Shown: in pieces, positions 1 to 6,889 of the stretch | How positions within the stretch are numbered: position 1 is the stretch's first letter | Layout: each line of letters opens with the position of its first letter | Source: an uncultured Faecalibacterium sp. | GTDB taxonomy: Bacteria; Bacillota; Clostridia; Oscillospirales; Ruminococcaceae | Assembly (NCBI GenBank): GCA_934512105.1 | Contig: CAKSWQ010000036.1 | Location: forward strand, 1-21,251 | Direction: 5' to 3' | Length of the DNA: 21,251 nt | The notes under the pieces: generated by a model | What the model was told of the DNA's origin: nothing | What the model saw: the letters and a program-made list of their open reading frames with translations, nothing else | The model's database searches: none | Program-made: the position numbers and the translations under genes

Positions 1-12
1 GATTCCCAAGTA

Positions 13-41
13 ACATGATTCCTCCTCACACCAAGGCAATA
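13..41 (-). repeat. Conserved post-terminator element alpha, copy 1
   Basis: Read on the minus strand, this 29-bp stretch matches 4886-4914 (+) at 28 of 29 positions. Both copies end in GTGTGAGGAGGAATCATGT, a perfect ribosome-binding site followed by ATG, and both lie just behind a long terminator hairpin. The reading frame opened by this copy leaves the window after five codons, so it cannot be judged as a gene start. The other copy opens a frame that does not look coding. Confidence 0.7.
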
Positions 42-47
42 TCCAAG

Positions 48-93
48 CAAAACACCCTTCTCTGTGCGCCGCAACACAGAGAAGGGTGTTTTG
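48..93 (-). terminator. Bidirectional-looking intrinsic terminator
   Basis: A perfect 19-bp inverted repeat (48-66 and 75-93, 8-base loop) with T-rich flank. Stem arms read CAAAACACCCTTCTCTGTG and its complement. It sits between whatever lies left of the window and the mgtE promoter. A conserved 29-bp element (13-41) follows it on the minus strand. Confidence 0.75.
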
Positions 94-139
94 TTTCTGT
101 AAGACGCCCTAAAAATCTTTGCAAAAGCGCGCTTTAGGG

Positions 140-168
140 TTGACCCCCTTTTTTTGCGGCGCTATAAT
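140..168 (+). promoter_or_regulatory. Sigma-A promoter of mgtE
   Basis: TTGACC at 140-145 and a perfect TATAAT at 163-168 are separated by 17 bp. Transcription would start near 175, leaving a leader of about 330 nt before the mgtE start codon. Confidence 0.8.
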
Positions 169-174
169 AAAAAA

Positions 175-508
175 GGATATAGCCAAAGCAGTGCCCGGTG
201 CGGGTGCTGCGGCTGCGGAATTTACGAAAACTGGGAGGTGAACGCAGAACAATGGACCCTGATCATAGTCGAAGTAGCTCCACCGATGCGGTAGATCGGA
301 CAACAAAAAGTACTGCGTTCGCCTTTTTGCATCCGGCGGCTTGCTGAAAAAGCCCCCGGCATGGGAAAGGCGCGGCTTTGCGTGCGCGGAAACGGCTGCT
401 TTTGCGGCATTCCGGCACCGGGCGGCGCGTTTTTTGTTTCCCGACCTGCTGCATCCTCCGGCGCGGAGAAAGCCCTCCACGCCGTATAGTGCCCAGAGGA
501 GGTAGCCC
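175..508 (+). promoter_or_regulatory. Long structured 5' leader of mgtE, candidate attenuator or riboswitch
   Basis: The predicted transcript carries a 12-bp helix (236-247 pairing with 313-324, one G-U pair) that encloses about 65 nt. Inside is a smaller hairpin (CCGAT 283-287 with ATCGG 295-299). The outer helix is followed at once by five T residues (324-328), the form of an intrinsic terminator that would stop RNA about 180 nt before mgtE. Magnesium transporter genes in Firmicutes are often controlled by the M-box (ykoK) riboswitch, but I do not find the conserved M-box segments I remember here. Whether this is a divergent Mg2+ sensor, another aptamer or simple attenuation is not resolved. 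No protein-coding signal is seen in the stretch. Confidence 0.45.
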
Positions 509-2083
509 ATGGAAATGGAAGAAAAGAAGCTGGAGACCAATGCGGAACAGAACCTGCCGGTGCAGGAGCTGCCCGCCGATATCCCCGCCGAAGTGCGTCA
601 GAAGCTGGCTGAGGACCTGAACGAGGAAGCCACCGAGGACCTGAAGCAGGATATGCGGGAGGCAGAGCGGGAGGAAGCCAAGGACGAAGAGGTCAAGGCA
701 AACCCCGAGATGCTGACCAAGAGCCGTCTGCTGAAGCTGCTGATCAAAAAGCAGTACGTCAAGCTGCGCGAGGTGACCGAGGAAGAGCAGCCCGCCGACC
801 TTGCCGAGCTGCTGGAAGAGCTGGACGAGAACAACCGTCTGGTGGTGTTCCGTCTGCTGAAAAAGGAAGTTGCCACCGAAGCCTTTGCCTATATGTCCGA
901 TGAAGCCCGGGACGATCTGGTGAACGCCTTCTCGGACGTGGAGCTGGTGAGCGCCATCGAGGAGATGAGCCTGGACGATGCCGCCGACCTGCTGGAAGAT
1001 ATGCCCGCAGGCGTGGTCAAGCGGGTGCTGGAAAAATCCTCCCGGCAGACCCGCGAGAGCCTGAACAAGCTGCTGAACTACCCGGAAAGCTCTGCCGGCA
1101 GCCTGATGACCCCGGAATATGTGCGTCTGCGCAAAGATATGACGGTGGAACAGGCCTTTACCGCCATCCGCAAGCAGGGCGAGAACGCCGAGACCGTCTA
1201 CACCTGCTATGTGGTGGAGAGCAACCGGCTGCAGGGCGTTGTCTCTGCCCGTAATCTGCTGCTGGCAGACCCCAAGACCCCCATCACGGAGATCATGGAT
1301 GACAATCTGGTCACCGTGAAGGTCACCGACGATCAGGAGTTTGTGGCCCGTGAGATGCAGCGCTACGACTTTACCGCCATGCCTGTTCTGGACAATGAGG
1401 GCATGTTCGTTGGTATCATCACCATTGACGATGCCATCGACGTCCTGACCGACGAGAGCACCGAGGATATGCAGAAGATGGCCGCCATTCTGCCGGACGA
1501 CGATGCCACCACCTACTTTGGCACCAGCGTCTGGACCCACGCAAAGCAGCGCATCCCATGGCTGCTGATCCTGATGCTTTCCGCCACCTTTACCGGCATG
1601 GTCACCACCCACTACGAGGAAGCCTTTGTCAGCCTGCCGCTGCTGGTCTCCTTCATGCCCATGCTGATGGATACCGCCGGTAACTGCGGCAACCAGATCA
1701 GCACCCTGATGGTGCGCGGTCTGGCACTGGGCGAGGTAGAGCCTGCCGACTTTGTACAGGTGCTGGGCAAGGAGCTGCGGGTGTCTGCCATCGTGGGCGC
1801 AGTGCTGGGCATCGTGAACGGCCTGCGCATCTACCTGATGTACACCTTCCTCTTCCCCGGTCAGTACGCCAACGTGATGGGCTACGCCATCGTGGTCAGC
1901 GTGTCGCTGTTCTTCAGCGTCATTCTGGCAAAGCTGGTGGGCGGTATGCTGCCGCTTGCTGCCAAAAAGCTGGGCGCCGACCCCGCCATCATGGCTACCC
2001 CCTTCATCACCACCATTGTGGACGCTTGCAGCCTGATCCTCTATTTCCAGATCGCACAGCTGGTGTTCCGCAATATGATGTAA
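509..2083 (+). CDS. mgtE: MgtE-type magnesium channel/transporter
   Basis: The 524-residue product is a membrane Mg2+ channel of the MgtE family, which imports Mg2+ down its gradient and closes when the cytosolic domains bind Mg2+. Order of parts: a highly acidic N-terminal extension (about 1-70), the MgtE N domain (about 70-195), two CBS domains (about 200-325), then five membrane helices (about 345-520). The pore-family signature PMLMDTAGNCGNQ begins near residue 384, and the last-helix signature GADPAIMATPFITTIVD spans 489-505, with D505 in the place of the Mg2+-binding Asp of the family. The ATG at 509 is preceded by AGAGGAGGT with five bases between. The protein is about 70 residues longer than the Thermus form because of the acidic extension. 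It has its own promoter, leader and terminator, so it is probably monocistronic. Confidence 0.95.
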   Translation: MEMEEKKLETNAEQNLPVQELPADIPAEVRQKLAEDLNEEATEDLKQDMREAEREEAKDEEVKANPEMLTKSRLLKLLIKKQYVKLREVTEEEQPADLAELLEELDENNRLVVFRLLKKEVATEAFAYMSDEARDDLVNAFSDVELVSAIEEMSLDDAADLLEDMPAGVVKRVLEKSSRQTRESLNKLLNYPESSAGSLMTPEYVRLRKDMTVEQAFTAIRKQGENAETVYTCYVVESNRLQGVVSARNLLLADPKTPITEIMDDNLVTVKVTDDQEFVAREMQRYDFTAMPVLDNEGMFVGIITIDDAIDVLTDESTEDMQKMAAILPDDDATTYFGTSVWTHAKQRIPWLLILMLSATFTGMVTTHYEEAFVSLPLLVSFMPMLMDTAGNCGNQISTLMVRGLALGEVEPADFVQVLGKELRVSAIVGAVLGIVNGLRIYLMYTFLFPGQYANVMGYAIVVSVSLFFSVILAKLVGGMLPLAAKKLGADPAIMATPFITTIVDACSLILYFQIAQLVFRNMM

Positions 2084-2093
2084 AGAAGAAAGC

Positions 2094-2129
2094 AATGCCG
2101 GACGGTCTGCGGACTGCCCGGCATTTTTT
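2094..2129 (+). terminator. Terminator of mgtE
   Basis: Stem AATGCCGG (2094-2101) pairs with CCGGCATT (2118-2125) and runs into six T residues (2124-2129), ten bases after the mgtE stop. Confidence 0.9.
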
Positions 2130-2139
2130 ATAGGACGAG

Positions 2140-2274
2140 TACCCCCTCAGGCTCACTACGTTCGCCAGCTCCCCCAAGGGGACGCCTTTGCGCGATGTCG
2201 GAAACTTTACCGCCACCGCTAAAGCCGTCCCCTTGGGGAAGGTGGCATCGCCGCAGGCGATGACGGAAGGGGTA
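2140..2274 (+). repeat. Palindromic intergenic repeat, family 1, copy a
   Basis: 135 bp bounded by TACCCCCTCAG and GACGGAAGGGGTA (imperfect terminal inverted repeats). Inside, left arm CAGCTCCCCCAAGGGGAC faces right arm GTCCCCTTGGGGAAGGTGG, with core GGAAACTTTACCGCC between and a CATCGCC/GGCGATG hairpin near the right end. It begins about 10 bp after the mgtE terminator. Close copies lie at 3569, 5085, 8347 (inverted), 17701 and, interrupted, 19161. Confidence 0.9.
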
Positions 2275-2299
2275 ATTCCCCCGCCGCGCCTGCGGGTGT

Positions 2300-2349
2300 A
2301 AAACCGGTGTGGAAAACCACCGTTTGTGTCCGTTTTCCACACCGGTTTT
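2300..2349. terminator. Perfect 18-bp palindrome containing two TGTGGAAAA boxes
   Basis: 2300-2317 is the exact inverse of 2332-2349, with a 14-base loop and T residues on the right. It has the form of an intrinsic terminator, although no gene lies between it and the mgtE terminator. Each arm contains the 9-mer TGTGGAAAA seen repeatedly in the next 430 bp, so it may instead belong to that cluster. Confidence 0.5.
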
Positions 2350-2744
2350 TTCTCCCGGGCGATTTGTGGAAAACTGCCCGGGGTGAGATTCCAGATTGGA
2401 GAAAAGCAAACCTGTAAGCCGGAGTGAACTGTAAAAACAAAAGAAAAACCTTCGACTTTCTTTTTTATAAAAGGCAGAATGCCCACATTTTAGCCCACAA
2501 ATTTCCAGAATGCGGCGGCATCCATTACGGCTTGTATAGGGCTTTCCTCCACCGGATGTGGAAAACTATGTGGAAAAGGTGGAAAACATCGTTGGAAACT
2601 GCGCCTCTTTTTCACAAAAACGGTGGAAAACCCGGTGGAAAAAGTGAAAAGTTCATTCCAGACCGGATAGTCCATACAATTTTCGGTTGTCGTTTTGGGA
2701 CTTAAAACCCGCATGAATGCTGTGCTTTTCCTGCCTTTTCCACA
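2308..2744. other. Cluster of DnaA-box-like 9-mers around an AT-rich tract
   Basis: TGTGGAAAA or its complement TTTTCCACA occurs exactly at 2308, 2333 (-), 2365, 2557, 2569 and 2736 (-). GGTGGAAAA, one base different, occurs at 2578, 2622 and 2634. The sites at 2557, 2569 and 2578 are spaced 12 and 9 bp. An AT-rich tract (about 2429-2475, including TTTTTTATAAAA) lies between the left and right groups. The 9-mer differs by one base from the Bacillus DnaA box TTATCCACA. No dnaA, dnaN or rpmH is present, so origin function is only a possibility. The 2424-2705 frame through this stretch does not look coding. Confidence 0.5.
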
Positions 2745-2833
2745 CCCCGGCGGCTTCGGGGTGAAAAAACTGCGCTTGCAGACTGTCTGCCGGGAAAGAA
2801 AGCACAGTTTCAACGCCTTCCGCGTGGATTTTC

Positions 2834-2862
2834 TTGAATGCAGGGGCCGGTCATGGTAAAAT
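2834..2862 (+). promoter_or_regulatory. Promoter of the rhomboid-like gene
   Basis: TTGAAT (2834-2839) and TAAAAT (2857-2862) are 17 bp apart. The predicted transcript start near 2869 would make an ATG at 2872 leaderless, which favours the ATG at 2911 as the true start. Confidence 0.6.
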
Positions 2863-2910
2863 AGAGGTAACATGAAACTGGCGGGGCATCCCGCAACGGA
2901 GGCGAAACAC

Positions 2911-3555
2911 ATGAACAACTGGCTGAACAGGCTGGAGCGCAAGTATGGCCGCTATGGCATCCCGAACCTGACCAATATTCTGGTGGCGGGGCAGATTTTA
3001 GTATTGGCCATCGAGCTGTTTGTTGACCGCACCTTCCCCTACTGGCTGGGGCTCAGCCGCAGCCTGCTGCTGCAAGGGCAGGTCTGGCGGGTGATAAGCT
3101 TTGTATTCATCCCCTTTTCCGGCGGCAGCATCCTCAGCGTGGTGCTGGGCATCTACTTCACATGGTTCGTCGGCACGGCGCTGGAGCGGGAGTGGGGCGA
3201 TTTCCGCTACACGGTGTATCTGCTGTCCGGCGTGCTGGGCACGGTGCTGAGCTGTCTGCTCACCGGCGTGACCGCCAGCACCTACTGCCTGTCCCTCTCG
3301 CTGCTGCTGGCTTTTGCCATGCTGTACCCGGAGGTGCAGCTGCTGCTCTTCTTCGTCATCCCCATCCGGGTAAAGTACTTCGGCATTTTTGCAGCGGTGC
3401 TGTGGGTGTTCAGCTTTCTGGGCGCTTCCCTGCCCGGCAAGCTGGACTACCTGTTGTCCATGCTCAATGTCTGGCTCTTCTTCGGCCCCATGGCCTACCG
3501 CTCCCTCCGCGCATGGGTGCGCCGGGAGCAGTGGAAGCGGAAGAACAGGAGATAA
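2911..3555 (+). CDS. Rhomboid-like integral membrane protein lacking the catalytic serine motif
   Basis: The 214-residue product has about six hydrophobic segments and rhomboid-family features: GQVWRVISFVF after the first loop and LEREWGDFRYTVYLLSG between later helices. Active rhomboid proteases carry a GxSG serine motif at the start of helix 4. Here that place reads STYCLSLSLLLAF, with no GxSG, and the expected catalytic histidine is not evident. It is therefore more likely an inactive rhomboid relative than a protease. The ATG at 2911 is chosen because GGAGG stands eight bases upstream and the promoter sits just before; an in-frame ATG at 2872 would add 13 polar residues. The N-terminus (NNWLNRLERKYGRYGIPNL) is basic and probably cytosolic, as is the very basic C-terminus. 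Its biological role is unknown. Confidence 0.7.
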   Translation: MNNWLNRLERKYGRYGIPNLTNILVAGQILVLAIELFVDRTFPYWLGLSRSLLLQGQVWRVISFVFIPFSGGSILSVVLGIYFTWFVGTALEREWGDFRYTVYLLSGVLGTVLSCLLTGVTASTYCLSLSLLLAFAMLYPEVQLLLFFVIPIRVKYFGIFAAVLWVFSFLGASLPGKLDYLLSMLNVWLFFGPMAYRSLRAWVRREQWKRKNRR

Positions 3556-3568
3556 AATTTTAAAAGAA

Positions 3569-3704
3569 TACCCCCTCAGTCTCGCTACGCTCGCCAGCTC
3601 CCCCAAGGGGACGCCTTATGGCAATGCCGGAAACTTTCCCGCCGCCGCCAAAAGCCGTCCCCTTGGGGAAGGTGGCATCGCCGCAGGCGATGACGGAAGG
3701 GGTA
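3569..3704 (+). repeat. Palindromic intergenic repeat, family 1, copy b
   Basis: 136 bp, ends TACCCCCTCAG and GACGGAAGGGGTA, arms CAGCTCCCCCAAGGGGAC and GTCCCCTTGGGGAAGGTGG, core GGAAACTTTCCCGCC. It starts 13 bp after the preceding stop codon. Confidence 0.9.
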
Positions 3705-3719
3705 ACCTCCCGTGAAAAA

Positions 3720-3755
3720 GGGTTTTTGAAAAGCCCGCAGGCTTTTCAAAAACCC
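3720..3755. terminator. Perfect 16-bp hairpin, probable terminator
   Basis: GGGTTTTTGAAAAGCC (3720-3735) and its exact complement (3740-3755) flank a CGCA tetraloop. The T-run lies on the minus-strand side; on the plus strand the hairpin is followed by AAATTAAAAT. It separates the rhomboid-like gene from holB. Confidence 0.5.
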
Positions 3756-3853
3756 AAATTAAAATAATTCTTCCGCTATTTATGCCCAGAGCAACGCGGA
3801 GGGCATTTTAAATCTTAGAATCGTCTTACGTCTCACAAAGGAGTACCCCCATC

Positions 3854-4819
3854 ATGATGCTGGACCGCATGGAAGGCAACGCAGAACTGAAAACCAGCGT
3901 GCAGCAGATGCTGGCTACCCGGCGGCTGACCCACAGCGTGCTGCTGGTGGGCGAAGCCGGTCTTGGCACCGGCTTTGCCGCCCGCTGCATCGCCGCCGAC
4001 TACCTCTACCCGGCAGGCGGTGCCGCCGCCGAGGCGCTTTTGCGGGGCGAGTGCTGCCGCGCCGTGGCAAAAGCCGGTAAGCGCGACAGCGGCACGGTGG
4101 AGACCGGCATCGTGCGGGAAGCCATCTCGGTGTCCGGTATGGGCAGCGGCGGGAAGTATCTGGTGGGTCAGGTCACCGCCATGCGCAGCGAAATTTTCAA
4201 CACCAGCCTTTCCGCCGAGGGGCGTGCGGTGCTTTTGTACCATGTGGAGCGGATGAACGAGGAATCCGCCAACGCCCTGCTCAAGGTCATGGAAGAACCC
4301 CCGGAGGGGGTGCTGTTCCTGCTTACGGCGGATTCGCTGGCCAGTGTGCTGCCCACCATTCGCAGCCGCTGCGTCAGCTTTGCGGTGGCACCGGTGTCCC
4401 CCGCCGACTGTACCCGCTACTGCGCGGCGCAGGGGGTGGACAAAAAAACAGCCGCACTGTACAGTGAGCTGTTCGATGGTCATATCGGCACGGTGCTGGC
4501 CGCCGCCCGGGACGAAGCCCGCGCCGCACAGGTGGAAAAGGCGCTGGAGCTTGCCCGCGCTGCCGCTGCCCGGGACAGCTACACCGCCGCCGTGCTGCTT
4601 GCCGCCTTTGAAAAGGATAAGGCGGCTGCTGCTGCTCTGCTGACCGATTTCCGCGCCGTGGCAGCGGCTGGTCTGCGCAGCAGCCCCCGCGCTCCGGTAC
4701 AGGGTGCACAGGCGCGGCAGGCGGTGCGTCTGGCAGATGCCGCCTTGCAGCGGCTGGGCGCACAGGTAAACCCCAAGGTAGTGCTTTCGGTGTTCGCGGC
4801 AAAGCTGCGCACCCTTTAA
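3854..4819 (+). CDS. holB: DNA polymerase III delta-prime subunit
   Basis: The 321-residue product is the delta-prime clamp-loader subunit, part of the complex that loads the sliding clamp on DNA. The AAA+ fold is recognised by LTHSVLLVGEAGLGTG (25-40), the segment SANALLKVMEEPPEGVLFLLTA around N140-K144, and the RSRC sensor motif at 170-173. The P-loop (33-40) reads GEAGLGTG with Thr in place of the usual Lys, which fits delta-prime as the non-hydrolysing stator. The four-cysteine zinc module usual in bacterial delta-prime is not intact; only scattered cysteines (CC near residue 67) remain. The C-terminal collar region is unusually alanine-rich. The start follows AAGGAG with about ten bases between; a second ATG directly follows and cannot be excluded. 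In many Firmicutes holB is next to ricT; here ricT lies 7 kb away on the other strand. Confidence 0.9.
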   Translation: MMLDRMEGNAELKTSVQQMLATRRLTHSVLLVGEAGLGTGFAARCIAADYLYPAGGAAAEALLRGECCRAVAKAGKRDSGTVETGIVREAISVSGMGSGGKYLVGQVTAMRSEIFNTSLSAEGRAVLLYHVERMNEESANALLKVMEEPPEGVLFLLTADSLASVLPTIRSRCVSFAVAPVSPADCTRYCAAQGVDKKTAALYSELFDGHIGTVLAAARDEARAAQVEKALELARAAAARDSYTAAVLLAAFEKDKAAAAALLTDFRAVAAAGLRSSPRAPVQGAQARQAVRLADAALQRLGAQVNPKVVLSVFAAKLRTL

Positions 4820-4830
4820 AAACCAATAAA

Positions 4831-4881
4831 AAACAAGAAACCCCTCCGGCGCTTGCGGTACACCGGAGGGATTTCTTGTTT
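4831..4881 (+). terminator. Terminator of holB
   Basis: A 19-bp stem with one mismatch (4831-4849 with 4863-4881, 13-base loop) starts 11 bp after the holB stop. The right arm ends in TTTCTTGTTT. Confidence 0.85.
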
Positions 4882-4885
4882 GGGG

Positions 4886-4914
4886 TATTGCTTTGGTGTG
4901 AGGAGGAATCATGT
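4886..4914 (+). repeat. Conserved post-terminator element alpha, copy 2
   Basis: Matches 13-41 (minus strand) at 28 of 29 positions and lies five bases behind the holB terminator. It ends in an ideal ribosome site and ATG (4911), but the frame that follows is rich in Lys and aromatic residues, runs straight into a palindromic repeat and shows no family signature. I do not call it a gene. The rest of 4915-5084 is AT-rich and holds an imperfect inverted repeat near 4961-4999 (TTTCAC with GTGAAA). Confidence 0.7.
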
Positions 4915-5084
4915 GCGGGGAAGTGGTTGCGGCCCCACTGTCCCTGCAAGATACAGTATACCCGATTTCACGAAAAAAGTCATTACCTTTTTGTGAAAAA
5001 TCAAAAAAGTTCTTAAAACTTTGTACCGCAGGGCGAAAAAAATACAAAATAAAACGTTTGAGAAGGAAAAACATATTCTGGCGG

Positions 5085-5221
5085 TACCCCTTCAGTCTCG
5101 CTACGCTCGCCAGCTCCCCCAAGGGGGAGCCTTTAGGTGTTGCCGTAAAGTTTCCCGCCACCGCTAAAGCCGTCCCCTTGGGGAAGGTGGATTGCCGCGC
5201 AGCGGCAAGACGGAAGGGGTA
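5085..5221 (+). repeat. Palindromic intergenic repeat, family 1, copy c
   Basis: 137 bp with ends TACCCCTTCAG and GACGGAAGGGGTA. The left arm is a variant (AGCTCCCCCAAGGGGGAGC), and the right-hand hairpin is TTGCCGCGCAGCGGCAA instead of CATCGCC/GGCGATG. It starts ten bases beyond the stop of the minus-strand carbonic-anhydrase-like gene, which has no other visible terminator. Confidence 0.85.
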
Positions 5222-5231
5222 AACCGCACTC

Positions 5232-5750
5232 TCACCCGTTTTTTATCTGCTCTGCGTGCAGCTTTCCGTGCTCCACATAGTGCGCGGCATTGTGCAGGTT
5301 TGCTTCGACCTGTGCGGCGCTCACCTGTTTGATGACCCGGGCGGGCACGCCCACCGCCACCGAGTTATCCGGGATGACCATGCCCTCCGGCACCAGCGCC
5401 CCTGCCCCGATGATGCAGTTTTTGCCCACCACGCAGTGGTTCAGCAATGTGGCGTGCATCCCGATGAGGCTGCCGTCCCCTACGGTGCAGCCGTGCACCA
5501 GTGCGCAGTGCCCTACCGTGACGTTTTCGCCAAGGGTCACGCAGCCGCCGATGTCGCAGTGCAGCACCGCGTTGTCCTGTACGTTGCTGTTTTTGCCGAT
5601 GGTCAGCGTGCCGTCGTCGCCGCGCAGCACCGCGCCGTACCAGACGGTGGAGCCGGGCTTTAAAATCACATCTCCCTGCACGGTAGCGCTGGGGGCTACA
5701 AAGGCTGCGCCTTCGTCACAAGGTTTTTTTTCACAAAAAGACAAGAACAT
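5232..5750 (-). CDS. Gamma-class carbonic anhydrase-like hexapeptide-repeat protein
   Basis: The 172-residue product is a left-handed beta-helix protein of the YrdA/PaaY/gamma-carbonic-anhydrase group. Hexapeptide repeats run from about residue 16 to 135 (APSATVQGDVILKPGSTVWYGAVLRGD, then VTLGENVTVGHCALVHG). The three metal-binding histidines of the family are visible as H64 (NAVLHCD), H81 and H86 (VGHCALVHG), and the catalytic-site companions R43, D45 and Q58 are in place. Zinc- or iron-dependent CO2 hydration is therefore possible, though many YrdA-type members have no shown activity; the specific substrate is open. The ATG at 5750 follows GAAAGGTGG by nine bases. It is divergent from the carboxypeptidase pair and seems monocistronic. 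Confidence 0.9.
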   Translation of the reverse strand: MFLSFCEKKPCDEGAAFVAPSATVQGDVILKPGSTVWYGAVLRGDDGTLTIGKNSNVQDNAVLHCDIGGCVTLGENVTVGHCALVHGCTVGDGSLIGMHATLLNHCVVGKNCIIGAGALVPEGMVIPDNSVAVGVPARVIKQVSAAQVEANLHNAAHYVEHGKLHAEQIKNG

Positions 5751-5792
5751 TGTTAAAAACCACCTTTCACCCTTTTTCTTTTAGCTGGTTTA

Positions 5793-5801
5793 TGGTATTC
5801 T
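5793..5801 (+). promoter_or_regulatory. Possible extended -10 promoter of the first carboxypeptidase
   Basis: TGGTATTCT is an extended -10 element; no good -35 is seen. Transcription would start near 5808, about 110 nt before the start codon. Confidence 0.3.
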
Positions 5802-5827
5802 TTATAAAGACGGGTCTCGCCGCTTCT

Positions 5828-5857
5828 ATTTTATCGCAAGGCGGGAAATAAGTGCAA
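5828..5857 (-). promoter_or_regulatory. Promoter of the carbonic-anhydrase-like gene
   Basis: On the minus strand TTGCAC (5857-5852) and TAAAAT (5833-5828) are 18 bp apart, giving a leader of about 70 nt. It lies very close to the candidate promoter of the divergent carboxypeptidase, so the two units may compete for polymerase. Confidence 0.5.
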
Positions 5858-5920
5858 GATGAAAATAGCATAGTTGCGGGATGCAGTTTGCAGATGTCTT
5901 TATCATCGAGGGGGAAGTCT

Positions 5921-6820
5921 ATGGAGTTTCATAAAAGCTGCCGCCGACTGGCGGCATGGGTGCTCACGCTGGCGCTGACTGCGGCGCTGGCGCTGCCGGG
6001 CGGGGCTGCATACGCAATGCCCATCCAGACGGCAAATGCGCAGGAAAGCGTTTATCTGTTCAACGCCGTCACCGGCGAGGTGCTGCTGGACCAGAACGCC
6101 GAGCAGCAGCGCTGCGTGGCCAGCCTGACCAAGATGATGACCGCTCTGCTGCTGCTGGAAAGCGGCAAGGATCTGAACAAGACGATCACTGTCCCCGCCA
6201 GCCTGACGGAGGAGTTCAGCAGCATCCGCAGCCGGAAAGGCAGCACCATTCTGCTGGCGGCGGGCGAACGGCTGCGCCGCATCGACCTGCTGTACGCGCT
6301 GCTGGTGTGCAGCGCCAACGATGCTGCCAGCGTCATTGCGTGGGACGTGGCAGGCAGTATCCCGGCCTTTGTGCAGCAGATGAACGCCCGGGCGGCGCAG
6401 CTGGGCTGCACCAGCACCCGGTTCTCCTGCCCGCACGGCCTGTACGATGACGGAAATGTTTCCAACGCACAGGATATGGCAAAGATCGCGCTGGCCTGTG
6501 CCCAATACGAGCTTTACCGGCAGATCGCCGATACCCTGCAATACGAGATCCCGGCCACCAACCTGCACGCGGCGCGCAGCATCCGCTCCACCAACAAGAT
6601 GCTGAACCCGGAAAACAGCTGCTACCGCGCCTACATTCACGGCATGAAGACCGGGTTTACCTCAAAGGCGGGGCGCTGCTATGTGACCGCCGCCCAGCAG
6701 GGCGACAACATTTACGGGCTGGTCATTCTGGGCTCTGACCTGAAAAACATCTACGCCGAGGCTGGTGCCATTCTGGACTGGGCCTTTGCGGGCTGTCCGC
6801 AGCAGCAGGCTGCTGCCTGA
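5921..6820 (+). CDS. D-alanyl-D-alanine carboxypeptidase (peptidase S11), soluble type
   Basis: The 299-residue exported enzyme would trim the terminal D-Ala from peptidoglycan stem peptides. A signal peptide covers about 1-32 (basic start, hydrophobic LAAWVLTLALTAALALPG, then AAYA). All three active-site motifs are present: S68-L-T-K71, S131-A-N133 and K243-T-G245. It stops soon after the catalytic domain, without the C-terminal PBP5 domain or membrane anchor carried by its neighbour, so the mature protein should be released or held only loosely. The ATG at 5921 is chosen for GAGGGGGA just upstream and because the signal peptide begins there; an upstream GTG at 5852 would add 23 residues in front of the signal. 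It is a tandem paralogue of the next gene with matching motif spacing. Confidence 0.9.
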   Translation: MEFHKSCRRLAAWVLTLALTAALALPGGAAYAMPIQTANAQESVYLFNAVTGEVLLDQNAEQQRCVASLTKMMTALLLLESGKDLNKTITVPASLTEEFSSIRSRKGSTILLAAGERLRRIDLLYALLVCSANDAASVIAWDVAGSIPAFVQQMNARAAQLGCTSTRFSCPHGLYDDGNVSNAQDMAKIALACAQYELYRQIADTLQYEIPATNLHAARSIRSTNKMLNPENSCYRAYIHGMKTGFTSKAGRCYVTAAQQGDNIYGLVILGSDLKNIYAEAGAILDWAFAGCPQQQAAA

Positions 6821-6851
6821 AAAGCCGGTTTTCTTTTACCGGCATCTGTGA

Positions 6852-6857
6852 TATGCT
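6852..6857 (+). promoter_or_regulatory. Possible extended -10 promoter of the second carboxypeptidase
   Basis: TGATATGCT (6849-6857) is an extended -10 with a weak -35. It lies in the 69-bp gap between the paralogues, after a small GCCGGT/ACCGGC hairpin without a T-run. The two genes may also be co-transcribed. Confidence 0.3.
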
Positions 6858-6889
6858 TTCACTGAAGAAGTTGATTAGGGGGGACGCTC

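Noticed and set aside
175..330. tRNA-like look of the minus strand near 240-300
   Set aside because: No cloverleaf, anticodon stem or T-loop could be fitted.
175..508. M-box (ykoK) riboswitch annotation for the mgtE leader
   Set aside because: Position fits, but I cannot find the conserved M-box segments; left as an unassigned structured leader.
263..2095. 610-residue minus-strand open frame opposite mgtE
   Set aside because: His/Gln/Gly-rich shadow of the mgtE codon pattern; mgtE has domains, ribosome site, promoter and terminator.
2424..2705. 93-residue plus-strand frame through the TGTGGAAAA cluster
   Set aside because: Its MWKTMWKRWKT segment is just the repeated 9-mer translated; GTG start without a proper ribosome site and no family signature.
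4911..5222. 103-residue frame starting at element alpha
   Set aside because: Ideal ribosome site, but the frame is AT-rich and basic, then reads into a palindromic repeat; probably not coding.
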